Numbered from the stretch's first letter, positions 1 to 4,919 are shown. The stretch is DNA of 6,455 nt from Candidatus Njordarchaeota archaeon (GCA_029856625.1 JAHKLG010000079.1:1-6455); one strand, 5' to 3'. Numbers and translations: made by a program. The notes: generated from the sequence alone by a model not told the origin.

Positions 1-48
1 GTCAAATAAATCTTCCTTGGTTTCTTTTGGCCATGGATCGAAGATCAA
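1..48 (-). CDS. Archaeal AAA-type ATPase, N-terminal fragment (runs off left edge)
   Basis: Only the first 16 codons are inside the window. Read from a TTG at 48-46 they give MIFDPWPKETKEDLFD. This is the typical opening of the archaeal ATPase family (Pfam archaeal ATPase, COG1672 type), whose members begin with an FDPxPK...R/KEDLFDRE segment just before the P-loop domain. The frame has a stop (complement of 58-60) ten bases upstream of the TTG, so the gene must start here. GGGG at 58-55 on the minus strand sits 6 bases upstream of the TTG and could serve as a ribosome-binding site; it is also the loop of the nearest tandem palindrome. The family consists of P-loop NTPases, often with a C-terminal DUF234 or nuclease-like domain, and their cellular role is poorly defined. 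The P-loop itself is outside the window, so the assignment rests on the N-terminal signature only. Confidence 0.6.
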   Translation of the reverse strand, partial: MIFDPWPKETKEDLFD

Positions 49-102
49 GTTATACCCCTATAACTAAGTTATACCCCTATAACTAAGTTATACCCCTATA
101 AC
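47..102 (-). repeat. Three tandem 19-bp repeats, each a perfect palindrome
   Basis: A 19-bp unit is repeated three times without change, except that the copy farthest from the gene lacks its last base. On the minus strand each core reads GTTATAGGGGTATAAC: 6-bp inverted arms around a GGGG centre, at 49-64, 68-83 and 87-102. Cores are separated by exactly 3 bases (TAA on the plus strand), so neighbouring arms also pair across the spacers. The array ends at the base before the TTG start of the minus-strand ATPase gene, so it probably occupies that gene's entire 5' leader. It could be a multi-site operator, or in RNA a set of three short hairpins with GGGG loops. It is too short in period and has no spacers, so it is not a CRISPR array. 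Confidence 0.9.
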
Positions 103-367
103 AAATCGGTAAGCAATATTTCCCTATAAAAGCTTATTGTGTGCTAATTGATAAATTAAGAGAAATAATTATGATGATATTAGATCCTATATTAAAAAGT
201 CTTCCTAAGTTCTACGATAAAACTCAATTATTAGCTTATTAGGAAAAGAGTTAATATTTTTTGTAGTGGAAATCATTGGGTAATATTAAATGATCCCTGA
301 ACCCTAATTAAGACTTGGTTTTAACTGGATTGAGATTTCTAAAATTAACATATGGATAATAAGCTCG
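103..367. other. Gene-poor intergenic stretch
   Basis: This 265-base A+T-rich stretch lies between the leader of the left-edge ATPase gene and the 3' end of the winged-helix gene. Apart from the TATA-like box near 122-131, I see no gene, RNA gene or strong repeat. The only open frames are very short: a 23-codon frame from ATG 171 to TAG 242, and a 14-codon hydrophobic frame at 239-283 in another phase. They could be scraps of a decayed gene but match nothing I recognise. Confidence 0.6.
122..131 (-). promoter_or_regulatory. Putative TATA box of the ATPase gene
   Basis: On the minus strand the region reads AGCTTTTATAGGG after an A-rich BRE-like stretch. A start site about 25 bases downstream would fall near 102, exactly at the first tandem palindrome, so the transcript would begin with the repeat array. 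The box is also TATA-like on the plus strand (TATAAAAG at 124-131), but no convincing plus-strand gene follows. Confidence 0.4.
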
Positions 368-721
368 TTATTCAGTAGTTATTTGACCACTTGGTATATC
401 TATTATGACGCGACGAATTTTAAGTCTCCAGATTTTTTCTGGTGCTCCACCTTTTCCAGTTTCTCTATAACCTACAAGCTCTATGATTCCCATATTTTCA
501 AGGCTATCTAAGTGATAATAAAGTAAAGAGCGGGGTATCATTAATCCATACCTACTTACTAACGATTCATAGATCTCACTAGTAGTTTTCTCTCCCTCGC
601 TCAGTATTCGAAGTATCGCCCATCTAGGACCACCCGCTAAAGCCCCTAGAAATAACATTATGCTATGAAGCTCGGGATGTAAGCGGCCCCATCGCATTCG
701 CCTAGGCAATGATCTCACCAA
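368..721 (-). CDS. Winged-helix transcriptional regulator, ArsR/PadR-like
   Basis: The 117-residue product carries one winged helix-turn-helix. The GPRWAILRIL segment (31-40) resembles the first helix of ArsR-type regulators. The scaffold helix is near 47-55, the recognition helix near 63-77 (PRSLLYYHLDSLENMG), and the wing at 81-100 contains ETGKGGAPEKIWRL, like the K-G-x-P wing of ArsR/PadR proteins. No Cys metal site is visible and there is no ligand domain, so the effector is unknown. The start is uncertain: TTG at 721 gives the longest form, GTG at 718 is next, and an ATG at 697 would give 109 residues; none has a well-spaced ribosome-binding site. It is the last gene of a minus-strand group, 83 bases after the DtxR-type gene, so it may be co-transcribed or have its own promoter. 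Confidence 0.75.
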   Translation of the reverse strand: MVRSLPRRMRWGRLHPELHSIMLFLGALAGGPRWAILRILSEGEKTTSEIYESLVSRYGLMIPRSLLYYHLDSLENMGIIELVGYRETGKGGAPEKIWRLKIRRVIIDIPSGQITTE

Positions 722-804
722 TTATTCTTAAGAGCTCTTGTAAATTATTTGATTTTAGCAATATCATAGTTCGCATCCCATATCATTTTTAAAAGGTTAA
801 TATT

Positions 805-1224
805 TCATACAACCTCTCTTAAAGGATTATTCTGATGCATCATTACGTACTCTTCTATTTTCTTGAATGTTTCTTCGTGTATTCCATGTTCTATGTAGCA
901 AGCATCCTCCTCGGCAATATCCTCAGGAACCCCAAGCGCAATAATCAAGAACTGCTTGATGATTATGTGACGCTTATAGATTTCCCTAGCTATTCTCTCT
1001 CCTTCTGGTGTTAATGCAATAGCATTATATTTCTCATACGAGATGAGACCACGATTTTTTAACTTTTTCAGGAAATCTACTACACTCGCGGGTTTAACGT
1101 TAAGTATTTCTGATAGATCTTTAATACGGATAAATTTCTTTTTCAGAGAGAGAATATAAATAGCCTCCAAGTATTCTTCTTCGCGCATAGAGAGCTGTAA
1201 TTTCTCCTCAATACTAGTACTCAT
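805..1224 (-). CDS. DtxR/MntR-family metal-dependent transcriptional regulator (copy A)
   Basis: The 139-residue product has an N-terminal winged helix (about 15-75; recognition helix near 44-57, KPASVVDFLKKLK) and a helical metal-binding/dimerisation domain, without the SH3-like third domain, so it is MntR-like in length. Aligned by eye to DtxR and MntR, candidate ligands are E17 and E20 (MntR Asp8/Glu11 positions), H86, C109, E112 and H113. The ACYIEH sequence matches the iron-type ACRWEH of DtxR, not the Glu-containing MntR site. Position 90, four after H86, is Lys where DtxR has an ancillary Glu. It follows the small membrane-protein gene by 37 bases, with a weak GGTTGAT ribosome-binding site before the ATG, so it is probably in that operon. 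Residues 97-125 are identical to copy B (4468-4872), with identical DNA. It is a plausible regulator of the palindromes at 1584-1607, 1716-1735 and 4963-4982; this is inferred. Confidence 0.9.
   Translation of the reverse strand: MSTSIEEKLQLSMREEEYLEAIYILSLKKKFIRIKDLSEILNVKPASVVDFLKKLKNRGLISYEKYNAIALTPEGERIAREIYKRHIIIKQFLIIALGVPEDIAEEDACYIEHGIHEETFKKIEEYVMMHQNNPLREVV
851..936 (-). repeat. 86-bp perfect inverted repeat, member 1 (in regulator copy A)
   Basis: On the minus strand this stretch is base-for-base identical over 86 bp to 4744-4829 on the plus strand, synonymous positions included. It encodes the LGVPEDIAEEDACYIEHG region and beyond, 29 residues holding the Cys-Glu-His metal ligands. 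Identity stops abruptly on both sides. Confidence 0.95.
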
Positions 1225-1261
1225 GAAATCAACCCCATAATATTGCGTTAACTAATAAAAC

Positions 1262-1585
1262 CTATTTCCTCCAACCCCGCCGTCTTAATCTTCTTCCTCT
1301 CCTCTTAAATCTTCTCCAGAATCTAGGCCTAGCATATATTAGCTGATTATAATACTGCGGTTCGAAACTCTGGCTAATAGGCTGAGAGGAAGCACCTTGC
1401 CATAAACTATATTGTGGCGGATGAGAAGAATAAAATGGTTCAGGTGGAGGCAAGATAAAGTTACGACGTTTTTTCCTCCTTATGACAAGTACTAATATAA
1501 TTCCTATACTGCCAAGTAATCCGTAAAGCAGTAACTTATTAGTAAAGAGGAAAGCGATTAAAGAGTCCAACATTTGGATCATCAT
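1262..1585 (-). CDS. Small single-pass membrane protein with Arg-rich C-terminal tail
   Basis: I do not recognise this 107-residue protein. It has one hydrophobic segment (about 18-35) followed at once by RRKKRR, which by the positive-inside rule puts the rest in the cytoplasm. A Pro/Gln/Tyr-rich linker (44-85) leads to a tail (86-107) with 12 Arg and 2 Lys in 22 residues plus two Trp. That tail resembles the Arg/Gly/Trp segments of the proteins encoded at 1763-2281 and 5008-5253. ATG codons at 1585, 1582 and 1573 are all possible starts; none has a clear ribosome-binding site. It is the first gene of the minus-strand group that includes a DtxR-type regulator, and a 24-bp palindrome (1584-1607) overlaps its start codon, so metal-responsive repression is likely. 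The basic tail could bind nucleic acid, acidic lipid or an acidic partner; the sequence does not decide. Confidence 0.75.
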   Translation of the reverse strand: MMIQMLDSLIAFLFTNKLLLYGLLGSIGIILVLVIRRKKRRNFILPPPEPFYSSHPPQYSLWQGASSQPISQSFEPQYYNQLIYARPRFWRRFKRRGRRLRRRGWRK

Positions 1586-1607
1586 ATTACAAATGTATTT
1601 GTAATAT
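1584..1607. promoter_or_regulatory. 24-bp perfect palindrome, putative operator site 1
   Basis: Perfect inverted arms of 11 bp (ATATTACAAAT / ATTTGTAATAT) flank a 2-bp centre. The 20-bp core at 1586-1605 fits ATTACAA-N6-TTGTAAT, shared with sites at 1716-1735 and 4963-4982. It covers the likely transcription start and the start codon of the minus-strand membrane-protein gene, where a bound repressor would block transcription. A DtxR-type regulator from this locus is the natural candidate. Confidence 0.8.
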
Positions 1608-1626
1608 TATTAATACTTTAGTCATT

Positions 1627-1640
1627 CCTTTTTAAACTTT
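1627..1640 (-). promoter_or_regulatory. Archaeal promoter (BRE and TATA box) of the minus-strand group
   Basis: On the minus strand the sequence reads AAAG-TTTAAAAA-GG, a purine-rich BRE followed by a TATA-like box (1636 down to 1629). A start about 25 bases downstream falls near 1607, at the edge of palindrome 1, giving a leader of about 22 bases. Confidence 0.55.
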
Positions 1641-1689
1641 AACTATCGTAAGGTCAACCCTATTAGCTACTTTCTAGAGCTATCTTAAG

Positions 1690-1703
1690 CAAATATTTAT
1701 AAG
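1690..1703 (+). promoter_or_regulatory. Archaeal promoter (BRE and TATA box) of the plus-strand operon
   Basis: An A-rich BRE (GCAAATA) precedes TTTATAAG at 1696-1703. A start about 25 bases downstream would fall inside palindrome 2 (1716-1735), leaving a leader of roughly 35-40 bases before the ATG at 1763. This is the best TATA match in the window. Confidence 0.7.
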
Positions 1704-1715
1704 TCAAATTCTAAT

Positions 1716-1735
1716 ATTACAAATCTAATTGTAAT
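1716..1735. promoter_or_regulatory. Putative operator site 2 (ATTACAA-N6-TTGTAAT)
   Basis: Perfect 7-bp inverted arms surround a 6-bp centre (ATCTAA). The site starts 12 bases after the TATA box and covers the expected transcription start of the operon that begins with the Trp-rich protein gene. It is the same motif as site 1 on the other side of the divergent promoter region and the near-copy at 4963-4982. Confidence 0.8.
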
Positions 1736-1762
1736 AAGTTCTTAAGAGTCTGGTGAGTTGAA

Positions 1763-2281
1763 ATGCCCAGATGGGGTAGAAGAGGCAGAAGATTCTGGTG
1801 CAGAAGATTTAGCGGATGGGGGAACTGGTGGACAAGAGGATACTGGTGGAGAGCTAGGTATTACTGGCCGGGATGGTGGGGAACGAATTTCTCTGGATGG
1901 GGATGGTGGAAATGGACTGGTTTAACAATTACTCCTCAGCAAACACAATCTCAGCAGACTACGCCACAATCTCAATGGGCTCCGCAATATACGCCTCCCC
2001 AGCAATATACGCCTCAATCTCAGAATCGATTCAATCTTCAAATGTCTCCTGAAGATATCAAGAAACGGGTTAAAGATATTCTCTCTTCAGCAATTTTAGG
2101 CGAACAATATCCTGGTTATCCATATTACTCGATAATCTGGAATGGCAATGTAGTTGGTTATCTCTGGGAGAAAGTTCCTCTTAATAAGTTAGAGATAGGC
2201 AATGTGACGTATTTTAACGGTCAGTGGCATGTTTCATTAACATATAAGGGTAAGATTGTTGGATATGTTTGGGTATGGTGA
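1763..2281 (+). CDS. Trp/Arg-rich low-complexity protein with C-terminal repeat domain
   Basis: The function of this 172-residue protein is unknown. Residues 1-54 hold 14 Trp, 10 Arg, many Gly and aromatic residues and one Cys (C13). A Gln/Pro/Thr linker follows (55-92), then a folded-looking domain (94-172) with an amphipathic helix (SPEDIKKRVKDIL) and two related segments, WNGNVVGYLW (126-135) and YKGKIVGYVW (161-170), probably beta strands. There is no signal peptide or membrane segment. The start is clear: GGTGAG at 1752-1757 lies five bases before the ATG. It is first in the operon with NifX-like and MinD-ferredoxin genes. In other genomes that kind of cluster often includes small Gly/Arg-rich proteins such as the DUF5320 type, so this may be the local equivalent; that comparison is by flavour, not alignment. 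Confidence 0.8.
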   Translation: MPRWGRRGRRFWCRRFSGWGNWWTRGYWWRARYYWPGWWGTNFSGWGWWKWTGLTITPQQTQSQQTTPQSQWAPQYTPPQQYTPQSQNRFNLQMSPEDIKKRVKDILSSAILGEQYPGYPYYSIIWNGNVVGYLWEKVPLNKLEIGNVTYFNGQWHVSLTYKGKIVGYVWVW

Positions 2282-2282
2282 A
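2277..2282 (+). promoter_or_regulatory. Ribosome-binding site overlapping a stop codon
   Basis: GGTGAA spans the last Trp codon and the TGA stop (2279-2281) of the Trp-rich gene and sits four bases before the ATG at 2287. It decides that start over the upstream in-frame TTG 2269, ATG 2275 and GTG 2278, and suggests translational coupling. Confidence 0.7.
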
Positions 2283-2286
2283 TAAC

Positions 2287-2625
2287 ATGGTGAAAATAGC
2301 TGTAGCTGTTGAAGCGAATAATGGGTGGGACTCCCCAGTAGCATATAGATTTGCCCGCGCCCCATTCTTTGCTATCATAGATATTCAGCCAGGAAGAACA
2401 AATCTTCAAATAATTCCTAATCCCCATGCTATGGGGGGTAGAGGAGTTGGGCCTCTTGTAGCTCAATGGCTAGCAGGAATGGGTGTTCAAGTAATAATTG
2501 CTCCTCATATCGGTCCTAATGCTTCGGCAGCTCTCTCTAGTTTGGGAATTCAAATAAAGATTTCGCCCCCAGGAACCCCCCTAAAACAAGCTCTAATCAT
2601 GCATGGGTTCGGTGGAGGATTCTGA
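2287..2625 (+). CDS. NifX/NifB-C-like protein, dinitrogenase iron-molybdenum cofactor family
   Basis: The 112-residue product is a single domain of the Nitro_FeMo-Co family (PF02579; NifX, NafY, NifB C-terminal domain). Visible family marks are the MVKIAVAVE first strand, DSPVAYRFARAPFF at 15-28, NPHAMGGRGVGP at 45-56 and H74-IGPN at 75-78, and full length is normal. Nitrogenase-linked members bind or carry Fe-S and FeMo-cofactor precursors. Stand-alone archaeal members next to MinD-ferredoxin ATPases have no established function and probably act in Fe-S cluster or metal handling in the cytoplasm. No nitrogenase genes are in the window, so a role in nitrogen fixation should not be assumed. 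The gene starts five bases after the Trp-rich gene's stop codon, and its own stop is two bases before the first ATPase gene, so these are one operon. Confidence 0.88.
   Translation: MVKIAVAVEANNGWDSPVAYRFARAPFFAIIDIQPGRTNLQIIPNPHAMGGRGVGPLVAQWLAGMGVQVIIAPHIGPNASAALSSLGIQIKISPPGTPLKQALIMHGFGGGF
2614..2618 (+). promoter_or_regulatory. Ribosome-binding site for the first MinD-type ATPase (TTG start)
   Basis: GGAGG lies inside the 3' end of the NifX-like gene, nine bases before TTG 2628. No other start codon fits the Walker A position. The second ATPase gene shows the same GGAGG-N9-TTG arrangement. Confidence 0.65.
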
Positions 2626-2627
2626 GT

Positions 2628-3524
2628 TTGAAAAAGAATCCAGAAATTGTAGTTGCTAGCGGTAAAGGAGGAACTGGTAAAACAACTATTTCTTCTTTTC
2701 TTATTACTTTTCTTTGGAAAAAAGGTCTTTCAGTGGTAGGTGTTGATGCTGACGTTGAAGCGCCTGACCTTGTTATTGCTTTAGGTGATCATAGGGAGGT
2801 TTCTAGGGAAACAATTATTGATAGTAAAGTAGCGGTAATCGATTATAATTCATGTTCTAACTGCGGGGAATGCTATAAAGCATGCCAGTTTAATGCTATT
2901 GAATGGGTGAATAAGCCAATAGTTATTCAAGAGCTCTGTGAAGGATGCGGAGTATGCTCATACGTGTGCCCAGAGAAAGCGATCAAGATGAAACTAGTAG
3001 AGACAGGGGACTTAATAGTATATGAGACTAAATATGCGCCTATAGTGACTGGAGAATTGAGAATTGGGAGAAAGCATTCTGGAAAATTAGTGGAGATGCT
3101 TAGGGAAAGGGCCGGAAAAATTAAGAATAAGGGATTGGTCATTATTGATGCAGCGGCTGGAACTGGTTGTCCCGTTATATCTTCTATAGTAGGAGCGGAT
3201 TACCTGATAATAGTAGTGGAACCAACGCCACAATCATTGAGAACAGCTGGTAAAATTGCAGATATTGGGAATTTTTTCAACACAGCTATGGGAGTCGTAG
3301 TGAATAAGTATGATCTTAATCCTAGCTTCGTACAGCACGTTAAGAAATGGGCAAATGAGCGTAAAATAGAGTTTCTAGGGCAAGTTCCTTATGATGAAAA
3401 TGTTGTCAGAGCATATGTAAATGCAAAGAGTTTACTCGAGTACGCACCGAACAGCCCAGCTACTAAGAGTTTAGAGAAAATTTTGAATGCATGGTTTGAG
3501 AAATTGTTTGAGGAGGAAGCGTGA
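2628..3524 (+). CDS. MinD/Mrp-type P-loop ATPase with inserted 2[4Fe-4S] ferredoxin domain (first of pair)
   Basis: The 298-residue product belongs to the MinD superfamily ATPases with an inserted ferredoxin domain (COG1149 type). The deviant Walker A is GKGGTGKTT at 12-20, with signature Lys 13 and Lys 18. VDADVEAPD follows at 39-47, and Walker B/switch II is IIDAAAGTGCPV at 172-183. The ferredoxin insert has two CxxCxxCxxxC motifs: C76, C79, C82, C86 and C104, C107, C110, C114. C181, in the GTGCPV element, is typical of this family. Relatives (Mrp, NubA/Nbp35) bind and transfer Fe-S clusters in an ATP-dependent way, so a similar role with the neighbouring NifX-like protein is likely; the target is unknown. 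Translation begins at TTG 2628, two bases after the NifX-like stop. The partner gene follows with a one-base gap, suggesting a heterodimer. Confidence 0.92.
   Translation: MKKNPEIVVASGKGGTGKTTISSFLITFLWKKGLSVVGVDADVEAPDLVIALGDHREVSRETIIDSKVAVIDYNSCSNCGECYKACQFNAIEWVNKPIVIQELCEGCGVCSYVCPEKAIKMKLVETGDLIVYETKYAPIVTGELRIGRKHSGKLVEMLRERAGKIKNKGLVIIDAAAGTGCPVISSIVGADYLIIVVEPTPQSLRTAGKIADIGNFFNTAMGVVVNKYDLNPSFVQHVKKWANERKIEFLGQVPYDENVVRAYVNAKSLLEYAPNSPATKSLEKILNAWFEKLFEEEA
3512..3516 (+). promoter_or_regulatory. Ribosome-binding site for the second MinD-type ATPase (TTG start)
   Basis: GGAGG falls in the Glu codons that end the first ATPase gene, nine bases before TTG 3526. It fixes the start there and rules out the in-frame ATG at 3487, which would add 13 residues encoded inside the previous gene. 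Confidence 0.7.
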
Positions 3525-3525
3525 A

Positions 3526-4407
3526 TTGGTAAAGATAATATGTGTTGGCGGAGGAAAGGGAGGTACTGGAAAGAGTAGTGTGGCGGTAAACATGAGTATT
3601 CTCCTAACCGAAAAAGGCTTCCGAGTTTTATTAGTAGATGCTGATGTGGAATCTCCAGTCGATCATTTATTACTAGGGATTGTTAGGAAAAAGATTGGGG
3701 AGGTTAAAAGCTTCCTTCCAAGAATAGATTCGGAAAAATGTATTCGATGTAGTGCGTGCGCTAGGGCTTGTCCAGAGCATGCACTAATAGGGTTAAGAGG
3801 TCAGGTACCAACATTATTAAAGGAGCTTTGCGAGGGCTGTAAATTATGCTATTATGTGTGCCCCGTGAAAGCGATTATGGATAACTATAGGGTTATAGGT
3901 GAAATTTATGAGGGTTCTAATGGGCTAGTTCACTTGATTCAAGGCGAAGTATTACCAGGAGTTAAGCAACATGTAAACGTGACAATAGCAACAATAAGAT
4001 ATGGAGAGGATTTCTTCGAGAAATATGATTATGTCATAATAGACACAGCCCCAGGAACGGGGGCAAACATATGGTTCCCCTTAATAAAATCAGACTTAGC
4101 AATAGCAGTTACGGAACCTACTCCACTTGGAGCGAATGATTTATACCGATACTTAGAGCTTGTAAAGAAGGCACAGAAGAGGTTTCTGGTTGTGCTTAAT
4201 AAGGCTAATATTCCTGGAGGGAGAAAAGAACTTGTGATAAAAGTTGTCAAGAAATATGGAGGCGATATTATTGAAATACCCTACGATAGAGAGTTCCTAG
4301 AGAGCTATATTAAAAACAAGCCTATAGCGAGTTTGAGCCCAAATTCTGGGGTGACCAAGGCATTAAGGGAGTTAATAAGGAAAGCTTTAACAATACTAGA
4401 ATCATAA
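3526..4407 (+). CDS. MinD/Mrp-type P-loop ATPase with inserted 2[4Fe-4S] ferredoxin domain (second of pair)
   Basis: From TTG 3526 the product has 293 residues and is a paralogue of the upstream ATPase. Walker A is GGGKGGTGKSS at 8-18 (signature Lys 11, Lys 16), VDADVESPVD at 37-46, and Walker B/switch II is IIDTAPGTGANI at 171-182. The ferredoxin insert carries C72, C75, C78, C82 and C102, C105, C108, C112 in two CxxCxxCxxxC motifs. Unlike its partner, it has Ala-Asn in place of Cys-Pro after GTG, so the switch II Cys is lost while the ATPase and cluster motifs are intact. Paired genes of this kind are common and are thought to form a complex for Fe-S or metallocofactor assembly or electron transfer; the substrate is unknown. 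It is probably translated by coupling, since the stop of the first gene and this start are one base apart. Confidence 0.9.
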   Translation: MVKIICVGGGKGGTGKSSVAVNMSILLTEKGFRVLLVDADVESPVDHLLLGIVRKKIGEVKSFLPRIDSEKCIRCSACARACPEHALIGLRGQVPTLLKELCEGCKLCYYVCPVKAIMDNYRVIGEIYEGSNGLVHLIQGEVLPGVKQHVNVTIATIRYGEDFFEKYDYVIIDTAPGTGANIWFPLIKSDLAIAVTEPTPLGANDLYRYLELVKKAQKRFLVVLNKANIPGGRKELVIKVVKKYGGDIIEIPYDREFLESYIKNKPIASLSPNSGVTKALRELIRKALTILES

Positions 4408-4457
4408 TCTATTTTTGAAAAATGATTTATGATGTATTTTCTGGATGCGTTATTGAC

Positions 4458-4464
4458 GAGGATC
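4458..4464 (+). promoter_or_regulatory. Putative ribosome-binding site for regulator copy B
   Basis: GAGGATC matches the archaeal anti-Shine-Dalgarno core with six bases from GAGG to TTG 4468. The upstream ATGs at 4429 and 4432 have no comparable site, so the TTG is preferred. It also gives an N terminus similar to copy A. Confidence 0.5.
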
Positions 4465-4467
4465 AAA

Positions 4468-4872
4468 TTGACCACAGAAATAGAGATATCAAAACGCGAC
4501 GAAGAATATCTGGAGGCCATGTACATCCTATTTCTTAAGAAGAAGTCTATTAGGGTGAAGGACTTAGCTAAGCTCCTTGGTGTAAAACCTTCAAGCGTCG
4601 TAAATTATCTCAAAAAATTAAGGAACTTGGGTCTCATATCATATGAAAAATACGACGTGATAGCTCTATCTCCCGAGGGTGAAGAAATAGCTAAGAGAAT
4701 TTACAGGCGTCATGAGATTATAAAGAGGTTTCTCACGGATATCCTTGGGGTTCCTGAGGATATTGCCGAGGAGGATGCTTGCTACATAGAACATGGAATA
4801 CACGAAGAAACATTCAAGAAAATAGAAGAATTCACACGGAAGCGCATTAAAAATAGTAAGGTTAAGGATTGA
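4468..4872 (+). CDS. DtxR/MntR-family metal-dependent transcriptional regulator (copy B)
   Basis: From TTG 4468 the product has 134 residues; starting at ATG 4429 would give 147. It is a paralogue of the regulator at 805-1224: about 68% identical by my count over 82 residues from EEYLEA to the metal domain, then 100% over 29 residues. The winged helix has recognition helix KPSSVVNYLKKLR, nearly the same as copy A, so both may read the same operator. In the 147-residue numbering, candidate ligands are E26, E29, H95, C118, E121 and H122, again an iron-type ACYIEH signature, with Lys at H95+4 instead of the ancillary Glu. The gene follows the second ATPase gene by 21 bases (60 to the TTG) and is probably the last gene of that operon, giving feedback control. 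The C-terminal tail (RKRIKNSKVKD) differs from copy A. Confidence 0.88.
   Translation: MTTEIEISKRDEEYLEAMYILFLKKKSIRVKDLAKLLGVKPSSVVNYLKKLRNLGLISYEKYDVIALSPEGEEIAKRIYRRHEIIKRFLTDILGVPEDIAEEDACYIEHGIHEETFKKIEEFTRKRIKNSKVKD
4744..4829 (+). repeat. 86-bp perfect inverted repeat, member 2 (in regulator copy B)
   Basis: This stretch is identical over 86 bp to the reverse complement of 851-936 in regulator copy A. Sequence on both sides diverges immediately, with many amino-acid changes just upstream (LIIA versus LTDI). The two copies lie about 3.9 kb apart in inverted orientation. Confidence 0.95.
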
Positions 4873-4919
4873 TCGGCAGACACTAATTATCCGTGGGTAC
4901 TTTCTTTATTAACTATGTG

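Noticed and set aside
47..102. Possible small CRISPR array
   Set aside because: The 19-bp units abut with no unique spacers and only three copies; this is a tandem palindrome.
171..242. A 23-codon plus-strand open frame starting ATG-ATG, with a TATA-like box 40 bases upstream
   Set aside because: Too short, no ribosome-binding site and no recognisable family; it also contains an ATGATGA that resembles a C box, but no CTGA D box lies at a suitable distance, so no C/D RNA is called.
239..283. Hydrophobic 14-codon frame (LGKELIFFVVEIIG) in another phase just after the 23-codon frame
   Set aside because: Could be the remnant of a frameshifted gene, but there is not enough sequence to identify or align it.
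1984..2015. 14-bp direct repeat (18-bp period) in the Gln/Pro linker of the Trp-rich gene
   Set aside because: This is the normal result of a low-complexity QYTPxQ repeat and is not evidence for a mobile element.
2422..2436. Perfect hairpin CCCCAT-GCT-ATGGGG inside the NifX-like gene
   Set aside because: It encodes the conserved NPHAMGG motif, so the symmetry is most simply explained by the codons.
2287..2625. Nitrogen-fixation gene cluster
   Set aside because: The NifX-like family is widespread outside diazotrophs, and no nitrogenase structural or specific assembly gene is in the window.
4411..4423. ATTTTT-G-AAAAAT palindrome between the second ATPase and regulator copy B
   Set aside because: A/T-only 13-bp symmetry is easy to find by chance in such A+T-rich DNA; a weak terminator role cannot be excluded but is not supported.
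2221..4526. Antisense open frames of about 70-80 codons opposite the Trp-rich, ATPase and regulator genes
   Set aside because: They overlap strongly supported genes, have no ribosome-binding sites and show composition expected from reverse reading of coding DNA.
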